A stretch of 64,000 nucleotides of DNA from JAKFVC01 sp040386595. Its GTDB lineage: Bacteria; Planctomycetota; Planctomycetia; Planctomycetales; Planctomycetaceae. Under the pieces are notes generated by a model. It was not told the DNA's origin and did not search any database. It saw only the letters and a program-made list of their open reading frames with translations. The stretch lies in contig JAZKFE010000078.1 of NCBI GenBank assembly GCA_040386595.1, positions 1 to 64,000 of the forward strand. The letters are read 5' to 3'. Numbering within the stretch: the stretch's first letter is position 1; each line of letters opens with the position of its first letter. Below, one piece after another: positions 1 through 8,437 of the stretch. The position numbers were made by a program, and so were the translations under genes.

Positions 1-447
1 GACGCGGATCTTCACCGTCCGATCAGCGGAGACTTCTTCGCTGACGATGGCCATGTTCTTTTCCTGCAGTTCACTCACCACGCGATGATAAACATATTGC
101 TGCGTGACTCGGCCGATTAATTCTTCACCAATCTGCTTGAGTTGAGATTTGGAATGCCCCGTCCCCTCCATGCACAGACGCAGGGCCCCCCGGGCGTCGC
201 GGCTGAAGACGGCGCGGACCCCGTCGCGTTCGACGACAATCTCCTGGTCAGTGCCGGCAGCAGCTTCGAGGATTTCACTATCTTCAATGTCGATTTCCGT
301 TCGCGTGGGCCGGGTTTCGTGCAAGTCCTCGTGCATCGCTTCTGCGGCAGTCGTAAAGCCGAGCGTTCCCACTGCGCCCAATACGGCTGCGGAAATCACC
401 GACCAGTTCGCGATAATGAGCGGCGTAATGACCAGGACAGTACTCAC
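1..447 (-). CDS. DUF1257 (Ycf35-like) protein, 3' end missing
   Basis: About 149 codons are visible before the window edge. A GTG start at 447 is preceded by GGGAGGTGG at good spacing. The N-terminus is hydrophobic (about residues 3-35), which could anchor the protein. The visible C-terminal part, from about residue 110, reads GRVTQQYVYHRVVSELQEK and then a lysine/valine strand. This matches the end of the DUF1257/Ycf35 family (family knowledge). It is the last gene of a minus-strand run, 98 bases after the Ycf46-type ATPase. Ycf35 and Ycf46 genes also co-occur in cyanobacteria, which supports both calls. The function of Ycf35 is not established. The assignment rests on the C-terminal motif and the neighbour, so it is good but not certain. 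Confidence 0.72.
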   Translation of the reverse strand, partial: MSTVLVITPLIIANWSVISAAVLGAVGTLGFTTAAEAMHEDLHETRPTRTEIDIEDSEILEAAAGTDQEIVVERDGVRAVFSRDARGALRLCMEGTGHSKSQLKQIGEELIGRVTQQYVYHRVVSELQEKNMAIVSEEVSADRTVKIRV

Positions 448-545
448 AGTCCACCTCCCTTGGGGTTCATGACATCTGGAATGCCAAATCTGGTTCTGAC
501 AGGATTTCTAGCTTCAGTTGGTAACGCACAATTGCGGCCAAAAGT

Positions 546-2183
546 TCAAAGTTCAATTTTTCTGCGTCCTTCATCGGGAGATCGAGCGGCCACTCCGGAG
601 GCTGGCCGTGCTCGACCTTGCGCCCAACTTCGTAGGCTGCTTAACTCTTCGTGCATCGTCTTGGACAACGGAACGGTTTCCGCGAGGCTCGTTTTGATCG
701 TTTCCGTATCCAGGGGAACCTGCCGGCTAAAGGCATCGAACAAGGCCGACACAATGGCCTCTTCAATTTCCGCGCCGCTGAATCCGTCCGAGAGACGAGC
801 TAGTTCGGCCAGGTTGAACTCGCTGGATCGCCGACCGCGACGGCGGAGATGAATTTTGAAAATCTCCTGACGTTCCTCATCGAGTGGCAGGTCAACGAAG
901 AAGATTTCGTCCAATCGTCCCTTACGCATCAGTTCGGGAGGCAAATTACTGATGTCGTTGGCCGTGGCGATGACGAACACCGGCTGAGTCTTCTCGGAAA
1001 GCCAGGTGAGCAATGTTCCAAACACGCGCGAAGCCGTGCCGCCGTCGCTACCGCCCCCTCCCGTCGAGCCGGCTAATGCCTTGTCGATTTCGTCGATCCA
1101 CAAGATTGCTGGAGCGATGCTTTCCGCCGTTTGGATCGCTCGTCGGATGTTCTCTTCGCTGGAACCGACCAGGCTGCTGAACATCCGGCCGAGATCAAAT
1201 CGCAGCAATGGCAACTTCCACAACCCGGAAACGGCCTTGGCACAGAGACTCTTGCCACAGCCTTGTACTCCCAGTAACAAGACCCCTTTCGGTGCCGGCA
1301 GTCCAAACTGTGACGCTCGGTCGGAGAACGCAATCGAGCGTTTGGTCAGCCATTCCTTGAGGTTTTTGAGACCGGCCACATGCGACAGTTCCTCCTGGGC
1401 CTCGTAGTATTCCAGCAGTCCGCTTTTCTTGATGATCTGCTGTTTTTCGCTGAAGACCACACTTACGTCGTCGGCGTCGAGCTTCCCGTCAAGCACTAGC
1501 GTTTTGGCGAAGACATTCTCGGCTTCCTTGAGCGTGAGCCCTCGCGCTGCGTGCAATAAACGTTCGCGGGATTCACCTTCCAGGTTGATGCGAATCTGGG
1601 GATTGTCTCGTACATCTTCGACGATCCTGTCCAGCAGATGACTGAACTCATCGGGTCCCGGCAAACCGAAATCGACGACGGTAATATCTTTAGAAAGTTC
1701 GGGGGCGATATTCATCATCGGTGAGACGATGACGATCGATTTATAGGTATCGCGGACATGATGAGCAACATCCCGCAGCCGCCGAATGACGGTCATGTTG
1801 CAGCGCTCGTTCGATGTAAACAGATGAAAATCTTTAAACAAATAGATGGCCGGTTCGATCTGATCGATGACTGCATCCAGGGCGGCAATGGGGTCACTGG
1901 TATTGCCACTTCCGGACTTCGAACGTTGCGGTTCGGCTCCCGACTTCACGATACCCTGTGTCAACGTCCAGACGAAGAGTTTCTTATTGCGAGACTCAGC
2001 AATTTTCCGCAGGCAACTCTCGACTCGCTCTTCTTCCCAGCTGATCACATAAATGATCGGATAACGCGCTCGGATTAAGGTATCGAGCTCCTCCGCAGGT
2101 GTTTGGCGTCGCGGAGTCACGATCACGTTGGGGCGTGGCGGTTGAGCTGGCTTTTGCACAGGTTTTAGCGGTCGATCAGTCAT
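546..2183 (-). CDS. Ycf46-type AAA+ ATPase
   Basis: A 545-residue AAA+ ATPase. The N-terminal half (about 30-270) has the family's opening LDTLIRARYPIIYVISWEEE and a degenerate nucleotide-binding fold. The active AAA module follows: Walker A GVQGCGKS at 305-312, Walker B ILWIDEID at about 360-367, a Gly-rich insertion just after it, and a sensor/arginine region ending MRKGRLDEIFFVDLP. Length and order fit Ycf46, a plastid- and cyanobacteria-encoded ATPase. Its 5' end overlaps the stop of the 90-residue gene by 8 bases, so translation is probably coupled. The product is cytoplasmic. Ycf46 has been linked to photosynthesis and carbon uptake in cyanobacteria, which cannot be its job in a non-photosynthetic planctomycete; substrate unknown. 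Confidence 0.88.
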   Translation of the reverse strand: MTDRPLKPVQKPAQPPRPNVIVTPRRQTPAEELDTLIRARYPIIYVISWEEERVESCLRKIAESRNKKLFVWTLTQGIVKSGAEPQRSKSGSGNTSDPIAALDAVIDQIEPAIYLFKDFHLFTSNERCNMTVIRRLRDVAHHVRDTYKSIVIVSPMMNIAPELSKDITVVDFGLPGPDEFSHLLDRIVEDVRDNPQIRINLEGESRERLLHAARGLTLKEAENVFAKTLVLDGKLDADDVSVVFSEKQQIIKKSGLLEYYEAQEELSHVAGLKNLKEWLTKRSIAFSDRASQFGLPAPKGVLLLGVQGCGKSLCAKAVSGLWKLPLLRFDLGRMFSSLVGSSEENIRRAIQTAESIAPAILWIDEIDKALAGSTGGGGSDGGTASRVFGTLLTWLSEKTQPVFVIATANDISNLPPELMRKGRLDEIFFVDLPLDEERQEIFKIHLRRRGRRSSEFNLAELARLSDGFSGAEIEEAIVSALFDAFSRQVPLDTETIKTSLAETVPLSKTMHEELSSLRSWAQGRARPASGVAARSPDEGRRKIEL

Positions 2184-2448
2184 GGATCTCTACAATCTTC
2201 GTTAATGGCGCTTCATGAATCGCGATTGCGTTGATACCGGCGGTGGATGAATCGTCGGACACCATAGATGAGCGGAGCGATGTCAACCGTGAGCCCAGTG
2301 CGCTGTCACCGAGGTTGAGGCGACCGAGCAACTCGAGCACTTCGCGCGAGGCCCCAAACAGACAAATCCTGCCATCGGGAAGAAACGAAATCTCGGTGAT
2401 GGCTGTTTCATCGTCGGCGGTGGTCAAGTCGAATTCAGGTGATGACAT
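2176..2448 (-). CDS. 90-residue protein between radical SAM and Ycf46 genes
   Basis: Family not recognised. The frame is open further upstream, but that part only shadows the radical SAM gene. The natural start is the ATG at 2448, giving MSSPEFDLTTADDETAITEI, acidic, then a strand-rich core (FLPDGRICLFGASREVLELL). It begins 14 bases inside the end of the radical SAM gene and its stop overlaps the Ycf46 start by 8 bases. Overlaps at both ends argue strongly that it is real and co-translated. It has no signal peptide, membrane segment or cysteine cluster. A small adaptor for the ATPase is one possibility (inference from position only). Confidence 0.68.
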   Translation of the reverse strand: MSSPEFDLTTADDETAITEISFLPDGRICLFGASREVLELLGRLNLGDSALGSRLTSLRSSMVSDDSSTAGINAIAIHEAPLTKIVEIHD

Positions 2449-3265
2449 TGAGCCCCCGATCCAGCGCATGCTGCCGCGCACGTGCCCCGGCGCCTCGCGG
2501 CAGCGGAGTTGCCAGCTCATCCAGCCGAGCCGCCTGCCACCGCGGCAAATAGCCATCCCGCAGGCTGAACTTGGCCTGCGGCAAGTTTGTTCGCATCCAT
2601 TCGACCAAGGGCAGATAGCAGCACTCGAAATGTCCCGGCAGCAGCAAGTGCCGGACAATTAAGTCGGCCTGAGACGCCGCGATTTGCAGATTCCGAGTGA
2701 TCGTCGAAACGTAATTCGGTACGCGCGCGATGCGATTGGCGCACTGGTCATTTCCGAATTTGAAGTCGGCGACATACACCGTGACAAACCCGTCCAGTAA
2801 CTCAAATGCGGCAGGCGTTCCGTAGAAATCAGATTTCCAGACGATTGGCGGCAGTTCACGACAACTGCTCATCACCTCCAGAATCGCGGGGATATGGATG
2901 GTCGGCTCACCCCCCACCCATTGCACGTTGCGCGCCGCCTGCGTCTGGCCCCAAGCCAGCGCCGCACTGAAGAATTCAGGAGTCAACAGACGACCGCGAG
3001 AAGGATCGAACGCATTTGCTTCCGCGATGCAGAAGGCGCAACGCAAGTCGCAGCCCGAGAGGTAGAACAGATGGGACGGAACTAATTCCGCTTCCTCGCC
3101 GCATTCGACACGCTGCCGGAACACCCGCGCTTCGGGGCCAGCCTTGCAGGGGCCACGCTCACCCGCCAATCGATTCGCGCCACAGCGGTGTTCACAGAGC
3201 GCGCAGCACTCTAACTGCTCACGAGCAAACGCGAGCCGATTTGATGTCGAAGTATCGAAATGCAT
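2435..3265 (-). CDS. PflX-like radical SAM protein (COG1313 type)
   Basis: About 276 residues from the ATG at 3265; an in-frame TTG at 3352 would add 29 poorly conserved residues. An N-terminal cysteine motif CALCEHRCGANRLAGERGPC matches the COG1313/PflX group. The radical SAM cluster motif CDLRCAFC (C-x3-C-x2-C, about residues 72-79) follows, then WVGGEPTIH, the Gly-Glu-Pro-containing strand that contacts S-adenosylmethionine. The family resembles pyruvate formate-lyase activating enzymes, but no glycyl-radical partner is encoded here, so the substrate is unknown. It is the first gene of the run with the 90-residue protein, Ycf46-type ATPase and DUF1257 protein. I see no strong ribosome binding site at either start. 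Confidence 0.83.
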   Translation of the reverse strand: MHFDTSTSNRLAFAREQLECCALCEHRCGANRLAGERGPCKAGPEARVFRQRVECGEEAELVPSHLFYLSGCDLRCAFCIAEANAFDPSRGRLLTPEFFSAALAWGQTQAARNVQWVGGEPTIHIPAILEVMSSCRELPPIVWKSDFYGTPAAFELLDGFVTVYVADFKFGNDQCANRIARVPNYVSTITRNLQIAASQADLIVRHLLLPGHFECCYLPLVEWMRTNLPQAKFSLRDGYLPRWQAARLDELATPLPRGAGARARQHALDRGLNVIT

Positions 3266-3824
3266 ACGATAGGTTCGATCGCCAATGGTTCCGAATGGCA
3301 CTCTGAGAATCTTAACCGATTTCTCGCGACCGCAAAAGTTTTTGCCTTTCAAATGCGCTCACACATTCGAAAGGCTTACTACTAAGAGCGCGACTCGTCC
3401 GTGATTTGTCTGTGAGTTTTAAGAATCCGAGTTTGAAGACAAAGCCCTCAGGATTTTTGAACGGCAGTTCCCAGAGGGGCTCGAATTTTGTGAGATTCGA
3501 ATCGTGGAGATTGGCATCGATTTGGAGTTGAAAACCTGGGGGGAGATTTCGTTACGCCGGGGACCCAGGTTGCTTGCGATCTAGGCCACCCTGCGATCAG
3601 GAAGTATCGCAACTCCCCCAGGTGGGGCTTACACAGCGGGTGGCTGTCACCCCACCGTCTCGGCAAAATGGCCGCGTTTAGCGACCCCTTCCATTCGTAC
3701 TTCCTCCTTTTCCTCTTTTGAAAAATTCTTCTTTTGGCTGTCGATTCTACGACTTGTCGTTCGTCGGTATTTTGAAGGTCGATTTTTAGCCCCATGAAAC
3801 AGCGCCAATCACAGGAGATTTGTC
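3266..3824. other. Intergenic region without a convincing gene
   Basis: About 560 bases separate the divergent radical SAM and SRPBCC genes. A 115-codon minus-strand frame (3448-3795) is open, but its translation is Arg/Pro/Ser-rich with no domain or start signal. No strong hairpin was seen. Promoters for both divergent genes probably lie here. Confidence 0.5.
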
Positions 3825-4283
3825 ATGTCACAGGCCAATAACACCGTCAAACTGCACCGTGTGCTGCGTGCGACACCCGATCGCGTCTATCGGGCGTTCA
3901 TTGACCCCGATGCAAAGGCTAAGTGGCTTCCCCCGCACGGCTTTACGGGCAAAGTTCATAGCATGGACGCGAGGGTCGGCGGCAGCTACCGCATGTCGTT
4001 CACGAACTTTTCCACGGGTAAAAGCCATTCGTTCGGTGGTACCTACGTAGAACTCACGCCGGGTGAACGGATCCGATACACCGACAAATTCGAAGACCCC
4101 AATCTGCCGGGTGAAATGCACGTTACGGTCTCCCTGAAAAAAGTTCTGTGTGGTACCGAGTTGCACATCGAGCAAACCGGAATCCCCGCAGCCATTCCCG
4201 TGGAGTTCTGCTACGCCGGCTGGCAGGAGTCACTGCAGCTTCTCGCTCTGCTGGTGGATCCCGAGATTCCGGACGGACAGTAA
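3825..4283 (+). CDS. SRPBCC / AHSA1-like ligand-binding protein
   Basis: A 152-residue protein of standard length for the family, with no signal peptide, so cytoplasmic. The start ATG has AGGAGA about 9 bases upstream. The START/Bet v1-like pattern is plain: VLRATPDRVYRAFIDPDAKAKWLPP near the N-terminus, MDARVGGSYRMSF, a YVELTPGERIRYTDKFED strand, and the C-terminal helix starting EFCYAGWQESLQLLALLVD. Members bind small hydrophobic molecules or act as activity regulators; the ligand cannot be told from sequence. It appears monocistronic: about 400 bases with a hairpin repeat follow before the next gene. Confidence 0.88.
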   Translation: MSQANNTVKLHRVLRATPDRVYRAFIDPDAKAKWLPPHGFTGKVHSMDARVGGSYRMSFTNFSTGKSHSFGGTYVELTPGERIRYTDKFEDPNLPGEMHVTVSLKKVLCGTELHIEQTGIPAAIPVEFCYAGWQESLQLLALLVDPEIPDGQ

Positions 4284-4580
4284 GATTAGCCCGTCGAATC
4301 CATCGTTCGGCCTGACGGGCCGCCATCAGCCAGCCCAGGGCCAAGCGACCAAACGGAGCGCCGCCCTGTTCCATATCGATCGTATTCCCACCTCATCGCG
4401 AACGAAGGCTTGGTGATTGCGAATGGGACCGGATGAGAACGGGTGTCCCGGATTAAGGAGTTACTTGCCAAGTCAGAGAAGCTGGCGAATTCCCACCCAC
4501 TTTTCCGCCGCTACGCTATAGAATGCATTCGAGTTCCCCCGCGACGATTCATTTGGGGAAAACAAAAATGCAGTGAAAAT

Positions 4581-4625
4581 AAGCGTACCAGGAACCGAAT
4601 TTTACATTCGGTTCCTGGTACGCTT
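4581..4625. repeat. Perfect 20-bp inverted repeat (REP/MITE-like hairpin)
   Basis: The arms at 4581-4600 and 4606-4625 are perfect reverse complements around a 5-base loop (TTTAC). The arm core is GCGTACCAGGAACCGAA. No T-run follows, so this is more like a mobile palindrome than a simple terminator, although it could stop transcription of the SRPBCC gene. No other gene is seen in 4284-4692. Confidence 0.75.
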
Positions 4626-4692
4626 TCGGCCTAACTAGCATTTCGACAGTACGTTCGGCGATTGATGTACTACCAGAGGAAGGGGCGTGACC

Positions 4693-4974
4693 ATGTTTGG
4701 TTGGTTAGATTTGGTAACCATCATCATCATTCTGATCGTGATCGGCGTGAATGTCTGGTTTCTGCTCTGGCTGGCGGCATTGCCCGGAAAGATTGCGAGA
4801 GATCGTCATCATGCTCAAGCCGACGCCATCAATGTTTGTGGCTGGCTGAGTCTGCTGACTTGTTTTGCCACTTGGCCTGTGGCGCTGATCTGGGCCTACA
4901 TCCGTCCCGTGCAGGTTCAAGTTGTCCAGGCGACATCGAGCGCAGGTTCCGCGGAGAAAGGCTCGCTGTCATGA
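4693..4974 (+). CDS. YiaW-like DUF3302 inner-membrane protein
   Basis: A 93-residue membrane protein. I prefer the ATG at 4693, since GAGGAAGGGG lies about 7 bases upstream; a GTG two codons earlier is possible. It has two membrane segments (about 5-30 and 48-70) separated by RDRHHAQADAINVCGWLSL, which resembles the loop HADAIHVAGWVSL of DUF3302/YiaW proteins (family knowledge). YiaW is normally paired with the HlyD-type YiaV, and the next gene here is HlyD-type. The stop overlaps the next start by 4 bases (ATGA), so the two are translationally coupled. The pair is probably part of an export or envelope complex; its cargo is unknown. Confidence 0.8.
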   Translation: MFGWLDLVTIIIILIVIGVNVWFLLWLAALPGKIARDRHHAQADAINVCGWLSLLTCFATWPVALIWAYIRPVQVQVVQATSSAGSAEKGSLS

Positions 4975-6102
4975 TTGCGCTCTTGATCGATATCTATGCC
5001 CTGTTTGTGTGGCTGATCTTCTTTCGGTTCAAGCTTCTCAGGTTTGACCTGAAGGCGAAGATCACCGTCGCCGTTGTGGGTGTGCTGTTCGTGTTTGGAA
5101 TCTTGATTATGGTCAACTTCCTGCACCCGCAGACATTCGATGCCGGAGTGTACCAGCATGTTGTTCAGGTCGCGGCCCGGGTCCCTCAGCCTGGGCGAGT
5201 CATTGATGTCCCTGTACTGCCTAATGTTCCAGTAAAAGCAGGGAGAAGTTTTGTTTCGAATCGATCCGCGACCGTATCAACTTGAGGTGACTCGGTTGAC
5301 ATCAGCGCTCGCCGAGGCCGAGCAGACTGTGCCGCAGTTGAAAGCTGCTCTGAAGGCCGCGGAAGCCAATACCGAGCGACTGCAGGCACAGCGTAAGCTC
5401 GCACAGATTACCTTGGATCGTGACCTGGGGATTCAGAAAGAGAACGCAGGGGCTATCAGCCAGCAAAGGGCTGACGAGAATCGTCGTAATCTGGACTCGG
5501 CGGACACATCGGTCCTGGCAGCTCAAGCAGACGCCGAGCAGGCCCAAATCGCGATTGCCTTGGGCTCCGAGAAGACGACGCAAACCAAAGCCCAACTGGA
5601 AAAGGCCAAGATCGATCTCGAAGAAACAACCGTTCGCGCTCCCGCCGATGGCTTTGTGACGAATCTCGAATTGCAGCCCGGGTTTGTCGTCAATCCGGCC
5701 CAAGCTGTGATGACATTCGTGTGCAATCCTGAGGGAATTGTCGTGGCGACCTTTCCTCAAGAGTATCTCGGGACGATCGAATCTGGTAATACGGTCGAAG
5801 TGGCTCTGGATATGTATCCGGGACGCATGCTGCACGGCAAAGTGGAAAGCGTGATCTGGGCCACCGGCCAGGGCCAACTGGCGCCGAGCGGCGTGTTGCC
5901 GTCACCTGTTGAGAATCAGCCCCGCGGCCGGTTCGCCGTCAAAATTCGTATTGATGAGGCCGATCAGCAACGATTTCGGCTCGCGGCCGGGGCCGGTGGA
6001 TCGGTAGCTATTTATACTAACTATGGCAAGAGTATGAAAATCGTACGAAAGGTCATGATACGTTGGTGTACTTGGCTGAATTATATTAAAATCTCGATGT
6101 AG
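4971..6102 (+). pseudogene. HlyD/YiaV-like membrane fusion protein with a frameshift
   Basis: Two frames together encode one HlyD-family adaptor. Frame one (from 4971) gives a membrane segment and the biotinyl-lipoyl start GRVIDVPVLPNVPVKAG, then runs into unrelated sequence. Frame two continues with EVLFRIDPRPYQLEV, a long coiled coil (about 5290-5630), the second lipoyl half VRAPADGFVTNLELQPG, and a beta-barrel end WLNYIKISM. The break is at GGGA, 5241-5244; dropping one G gives KAG-EVLFRI and a protein of about 377 residues, close to YiaV length. The cause could be a true mutation or a sequencing error. Since the rest is intact and the partner gene is intact, an error or recent mutation is more likely than old decay. 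Confidence 0.8.
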
Positions 6103-6129
6103 CATGTGGGCAGTCGAGCTAGGCCGCCA

Positions 6130-6236
6130 CCGCCAAATGACGCTCATTTTGTGAGCGGAAAGGCGCTAGCCACCAGTTCTTGTGTATCAAAAGCATTGAA
6201 AATGCTGACGGCTACCGCCGTGCTGCTCACAAACCG
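6130..6236. repeat. Dispersed palindromic repeat, GTGAGCGG family
   Basis: The left part reads TTTGTGAGCGGAAAGGCGCT, and near 6210-6236 the reverse complement returns as GCCGTGCTGCTCACAAA, forming an imperfect hairpin of about 90 bases. The leading 29 bases (6130-6158, CCGCCAAATGACGCTC followed by ATTTTGTGAGCGG) recur in inverse orientation at about 46293-46322. No gene is seen in 6103-6451. Confidence 0.65.
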
Positions 6237-6451
6237 TATCTCAAAATAATCGCCATTGGGCTTACGCCACTCGGCTTGCCTGCGCAGTTTTTTGCCCATC
6301 CGTTCCGAGTCATCTGGAGTTGTTTATTGTTTGTGTACTAACCTGTGGTCTGGGCCATTCACGGGGTTCTGATGTATGCGCAATGGGCCTCCGCTGCCTC
6401 GAAGATAAGATTGTCAGGATCTTGTCTTTCTCACTCACTTCCAGGAGCCAA

Positions 6452-8320
6452 ATGATGAAGTATGCGAAGATGCAAGGCGCGGCCTTTATTGGCCTCGGCA
6501 TGTTACTCGGATATGTGGCTGCGTCGGGGCCCTCCCCTGCCCGCTGGGCTCGGGCCGATCAGCCCGCGTCGACTGCCACGGCGAACTTACCGGGCACGCC
6601 AACGGCCGCGAAATTGCCTTGCTGCGATGGCCCCGCCAAAGGGGAACTTCTGGCCCTGGCGGCCTATAACCAAAACGTGAAGGCCAAGGCCGAGCAGACG
6701 GGTAAGAAGCCGAACGTCCTGGTCATCTTCGGCGATGATATCGGCATCACCAACCTCAGTTGCTATAGCGACGGGTTGATGGGGTACGACACACCCAATA
6801 TCGATCGGATCGCCAAAGAAGGACTCCGCTTTCTCCACTATTACGGCGAGCAATCATGTACCGCCGGCCGGGCGGCGTTCCTTACTGGCCAGCACGGTAT
6901 CCGCACCGGCCTGACTAAGGTCGGGTTCCCCGGTGCTCCGATGGGCATGAGCCAACTGGATCCCTCCATCGGCGGTCTCATGAAGAGTCTCGGTTATTCG
7001 ACCGGGCAGTTTGGGAAGAACCACGTCGGCGATCGCAATCCCTCGCTGCCGACCGTGAATGGCTTCGATGAGTTCTTCGGCAACCTCTATCACCTCAATG
7101 CGGAAGAGGAACCTGAGTTGCCGGATTATCCTAAAGACCCGGCCTACCTTGCCAAGTTCGGGCCGCGCGGCGTGCTTAAGTGCACGGCCACCGACGTGGA
7201 CGATCCCACGGAAGACCCGCGTTTCGGCAAAGTTGGCAAGCAGAAGATCGTGGATACCGGTGCGTTGACTAAGAAACGCATGGAGACGATCGACGATGAA
7301 ACCTCAGCGGCCGCTATCGATTACATGAAGCGACAGAAGGAAGCCGGAAAGCCCTTCTTCTGCTGGTTTAACTCCACTCGCATGCACTTACGGACTCACG
7401 TGCGGAAGGAGCACCGCGGCAAGTATACGCACGGCGACAGCGAATACATCGACGGCATGATCGAGCATGACCAGACGATTGGGACGATCCTCAAGTCGCT
7501 CGACGATCTCGGTATCGCGAACGATACGCTGGTGGTTTACTCCAGCGACAACGGCCCGCACATGAATAGCTGGCCCGATGGCGCGATGACTCATTTCCGC
7601 AGTGAGAAGAACACCAACTGGGAAGGTGCCTTCCGCGTACCGTGCCTGGTTCGCTGGCCGGGGCAGATCAAACCTGGAACGGTGACTAACCAGTTGATGA
7701 GCCACAACGACTGGATTCCGACACTGTGCTCTATCGGAGGCGAACCGGACATTATCGGCAAGTGCCTGAAGGGCTACGACGACAAGCACGGGCACACGTA
7801 CAAGGTTCATCTGGACGGCTTCGATCAGTCCAAATTCATTAAGAGCGTCGAGGGCACGGCCAACACGAATAACGGCGCCACGAGTGCCCGTAGTCTCTTC
7901 TTCTATTCCGACGACGACGGTTTGCTCGTGGGCCTCCGGAAGGGGGACTACAAGTACGTCTACAGCGAGCAACGTGCTCCAGGCACGATGCAAGTCTGGG
8001 CCGAGCCGTTTACAACGCTCCGACTGCAGAAGATTTTTAACCTCATGCAGGACCCCTTTGAACGGGCAGACTTCACATCCAACACGTTCTGGGACTGGCA
8101 GCTCAATCACATTGGGGCCGTCTACGGTGCGATGGACGACGTCTTCGCGTTTGCCGGGACATTGAAAGAGTTCCCGCCGCGATCCAGCCCGCCGAGCTTT
8201 AACCCGGCGAACATCATGGAACAGGTGAAAGAGGGGATCAAGGCGAAGAATGCCCTGGAGAAGGCGTTCCCGATACTGGCGCCACCGAAGGTTGAGAAAG
8301 ATCAGAAGGATAACAAGTAA
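6452..8320 (+). CDS. Arylsulfatase, formylglycine-dependent
   Basis: About 622 residues from the ATG at 6452, which follows CCAGGAG; an upstream extension lacks signal character. An N-terminal signal or anchor (GAAFIGLGMLLGYVAASG) precedes the sulfatase domain. Metal ligands are visible in VIFGDDIGITN, and the catalytic motif is CTAGR at about residues 136-140. Its cysteine is the one converted to formylglycine in family members. YSSDNGPHMNSW carries the second metal-site Asp-Asn. Long insertions around LPDYPKDPAYL and the C-terminal half fit the 'arylsulfatase, large' group in planctomycetes. It probably hydrolyses a sulfate ester in the periplasm; the substrate is unknown. It is monocistronic, followed by a strong hairpin. 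No classical FGE gene lies beside it. Confidence 0.9.
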   Translation: MMKYAKMQGAAFIGLGMLLGYVAASGPSPARWARADQPASTATANLPGTPTAAKLPCCDGPAKGELLALAAYNQNVKAKAEQTGKKPNVLVIFGDDIGITNLSCYSDGLMGYDTPNIDRIAKEGLRFLHYYGEQSCTAGRAAFLTGQHGIRTGLTKVGFPGAPMGMSQLDPSIGGLMKSLGYSTGQFGKNHVGDRNPSLPTVNGFDEFFGNLYHLNAEEEPELPDYPKDPAYLAKFGPRGVLKCTATDVDDPTEDPRFGKVGKQKIVDTGALTKKRMETIDDETSAAAIDYMKRQKEAGKPFFCWFNSTRMHLRTHVRKEHRGKYTHGDSEYIDGMIEHDQTIGTILKSLDDLGIANDTLVVYSSDNGPHMNSWPDGAMTHFRSEKNTNWEGAFRVPCLVRWPGQIKPGTVTNQLMSHNDWIPTLCSIGGEPDIIGKCLKGYDDKHGHTYKVHLDGFDQSKFIKSVEGTANTNNGATSARSLFFYSDDDGLLVGLRKGDYKYVYSEQRAPGTMQVWAEPFTTLRLQKIFNLMQDPFERADFTSNTFWDWQLNHIGAVYGAMDDVFAFAGTLKEFPPRSSPPSFNPANIMEQVKEGIKAKNALEKAFPILAPPKVEKDQKDNK

Positions 8321-8337
8321 CGGATCGATTCAGGAGC

Positions 8338-8366
8338 TCGCCCGCGGCAGACGGTGCCGCGGGCGA
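8338..8366 (+). terminator. Hairpin after the arylsulfatase gene
   Basis: TCGCCCGCGGCA at 8338-8349 pairs perfectly with TGCCGCGGGCGA at 8355-8366 around a 5-base loop, starting 18 bases after the stop codon. No clear T-run follows, so termination may be Rho-assisted. It lies between two convergent genes. Confidence 0.6.
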
Positions 8367-8437
8367 CTTGGTCCAGTCTCCTAACGGTACCTTGTGAAGC
8401 CGGGGGTACGCGTTCTGTCTGCGATAACTCACTGCTT

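Noticed and set aside
142..852. 236-codon open frame on the plus strand
   Set aside because: Covers the DUF1257 and Ycf46 genes in antisense and has no start signal or domain.
3448..3795. 115-codon open frame on the minus strand
   Set aside because: Low-complexity Arg/Pro/Ser composition, no ribosome binding site, no domain.
7388..8110. 240-codon open frame on the minus strand
   Set aside because: Antisense to the arylsulfatase catalytic domain.
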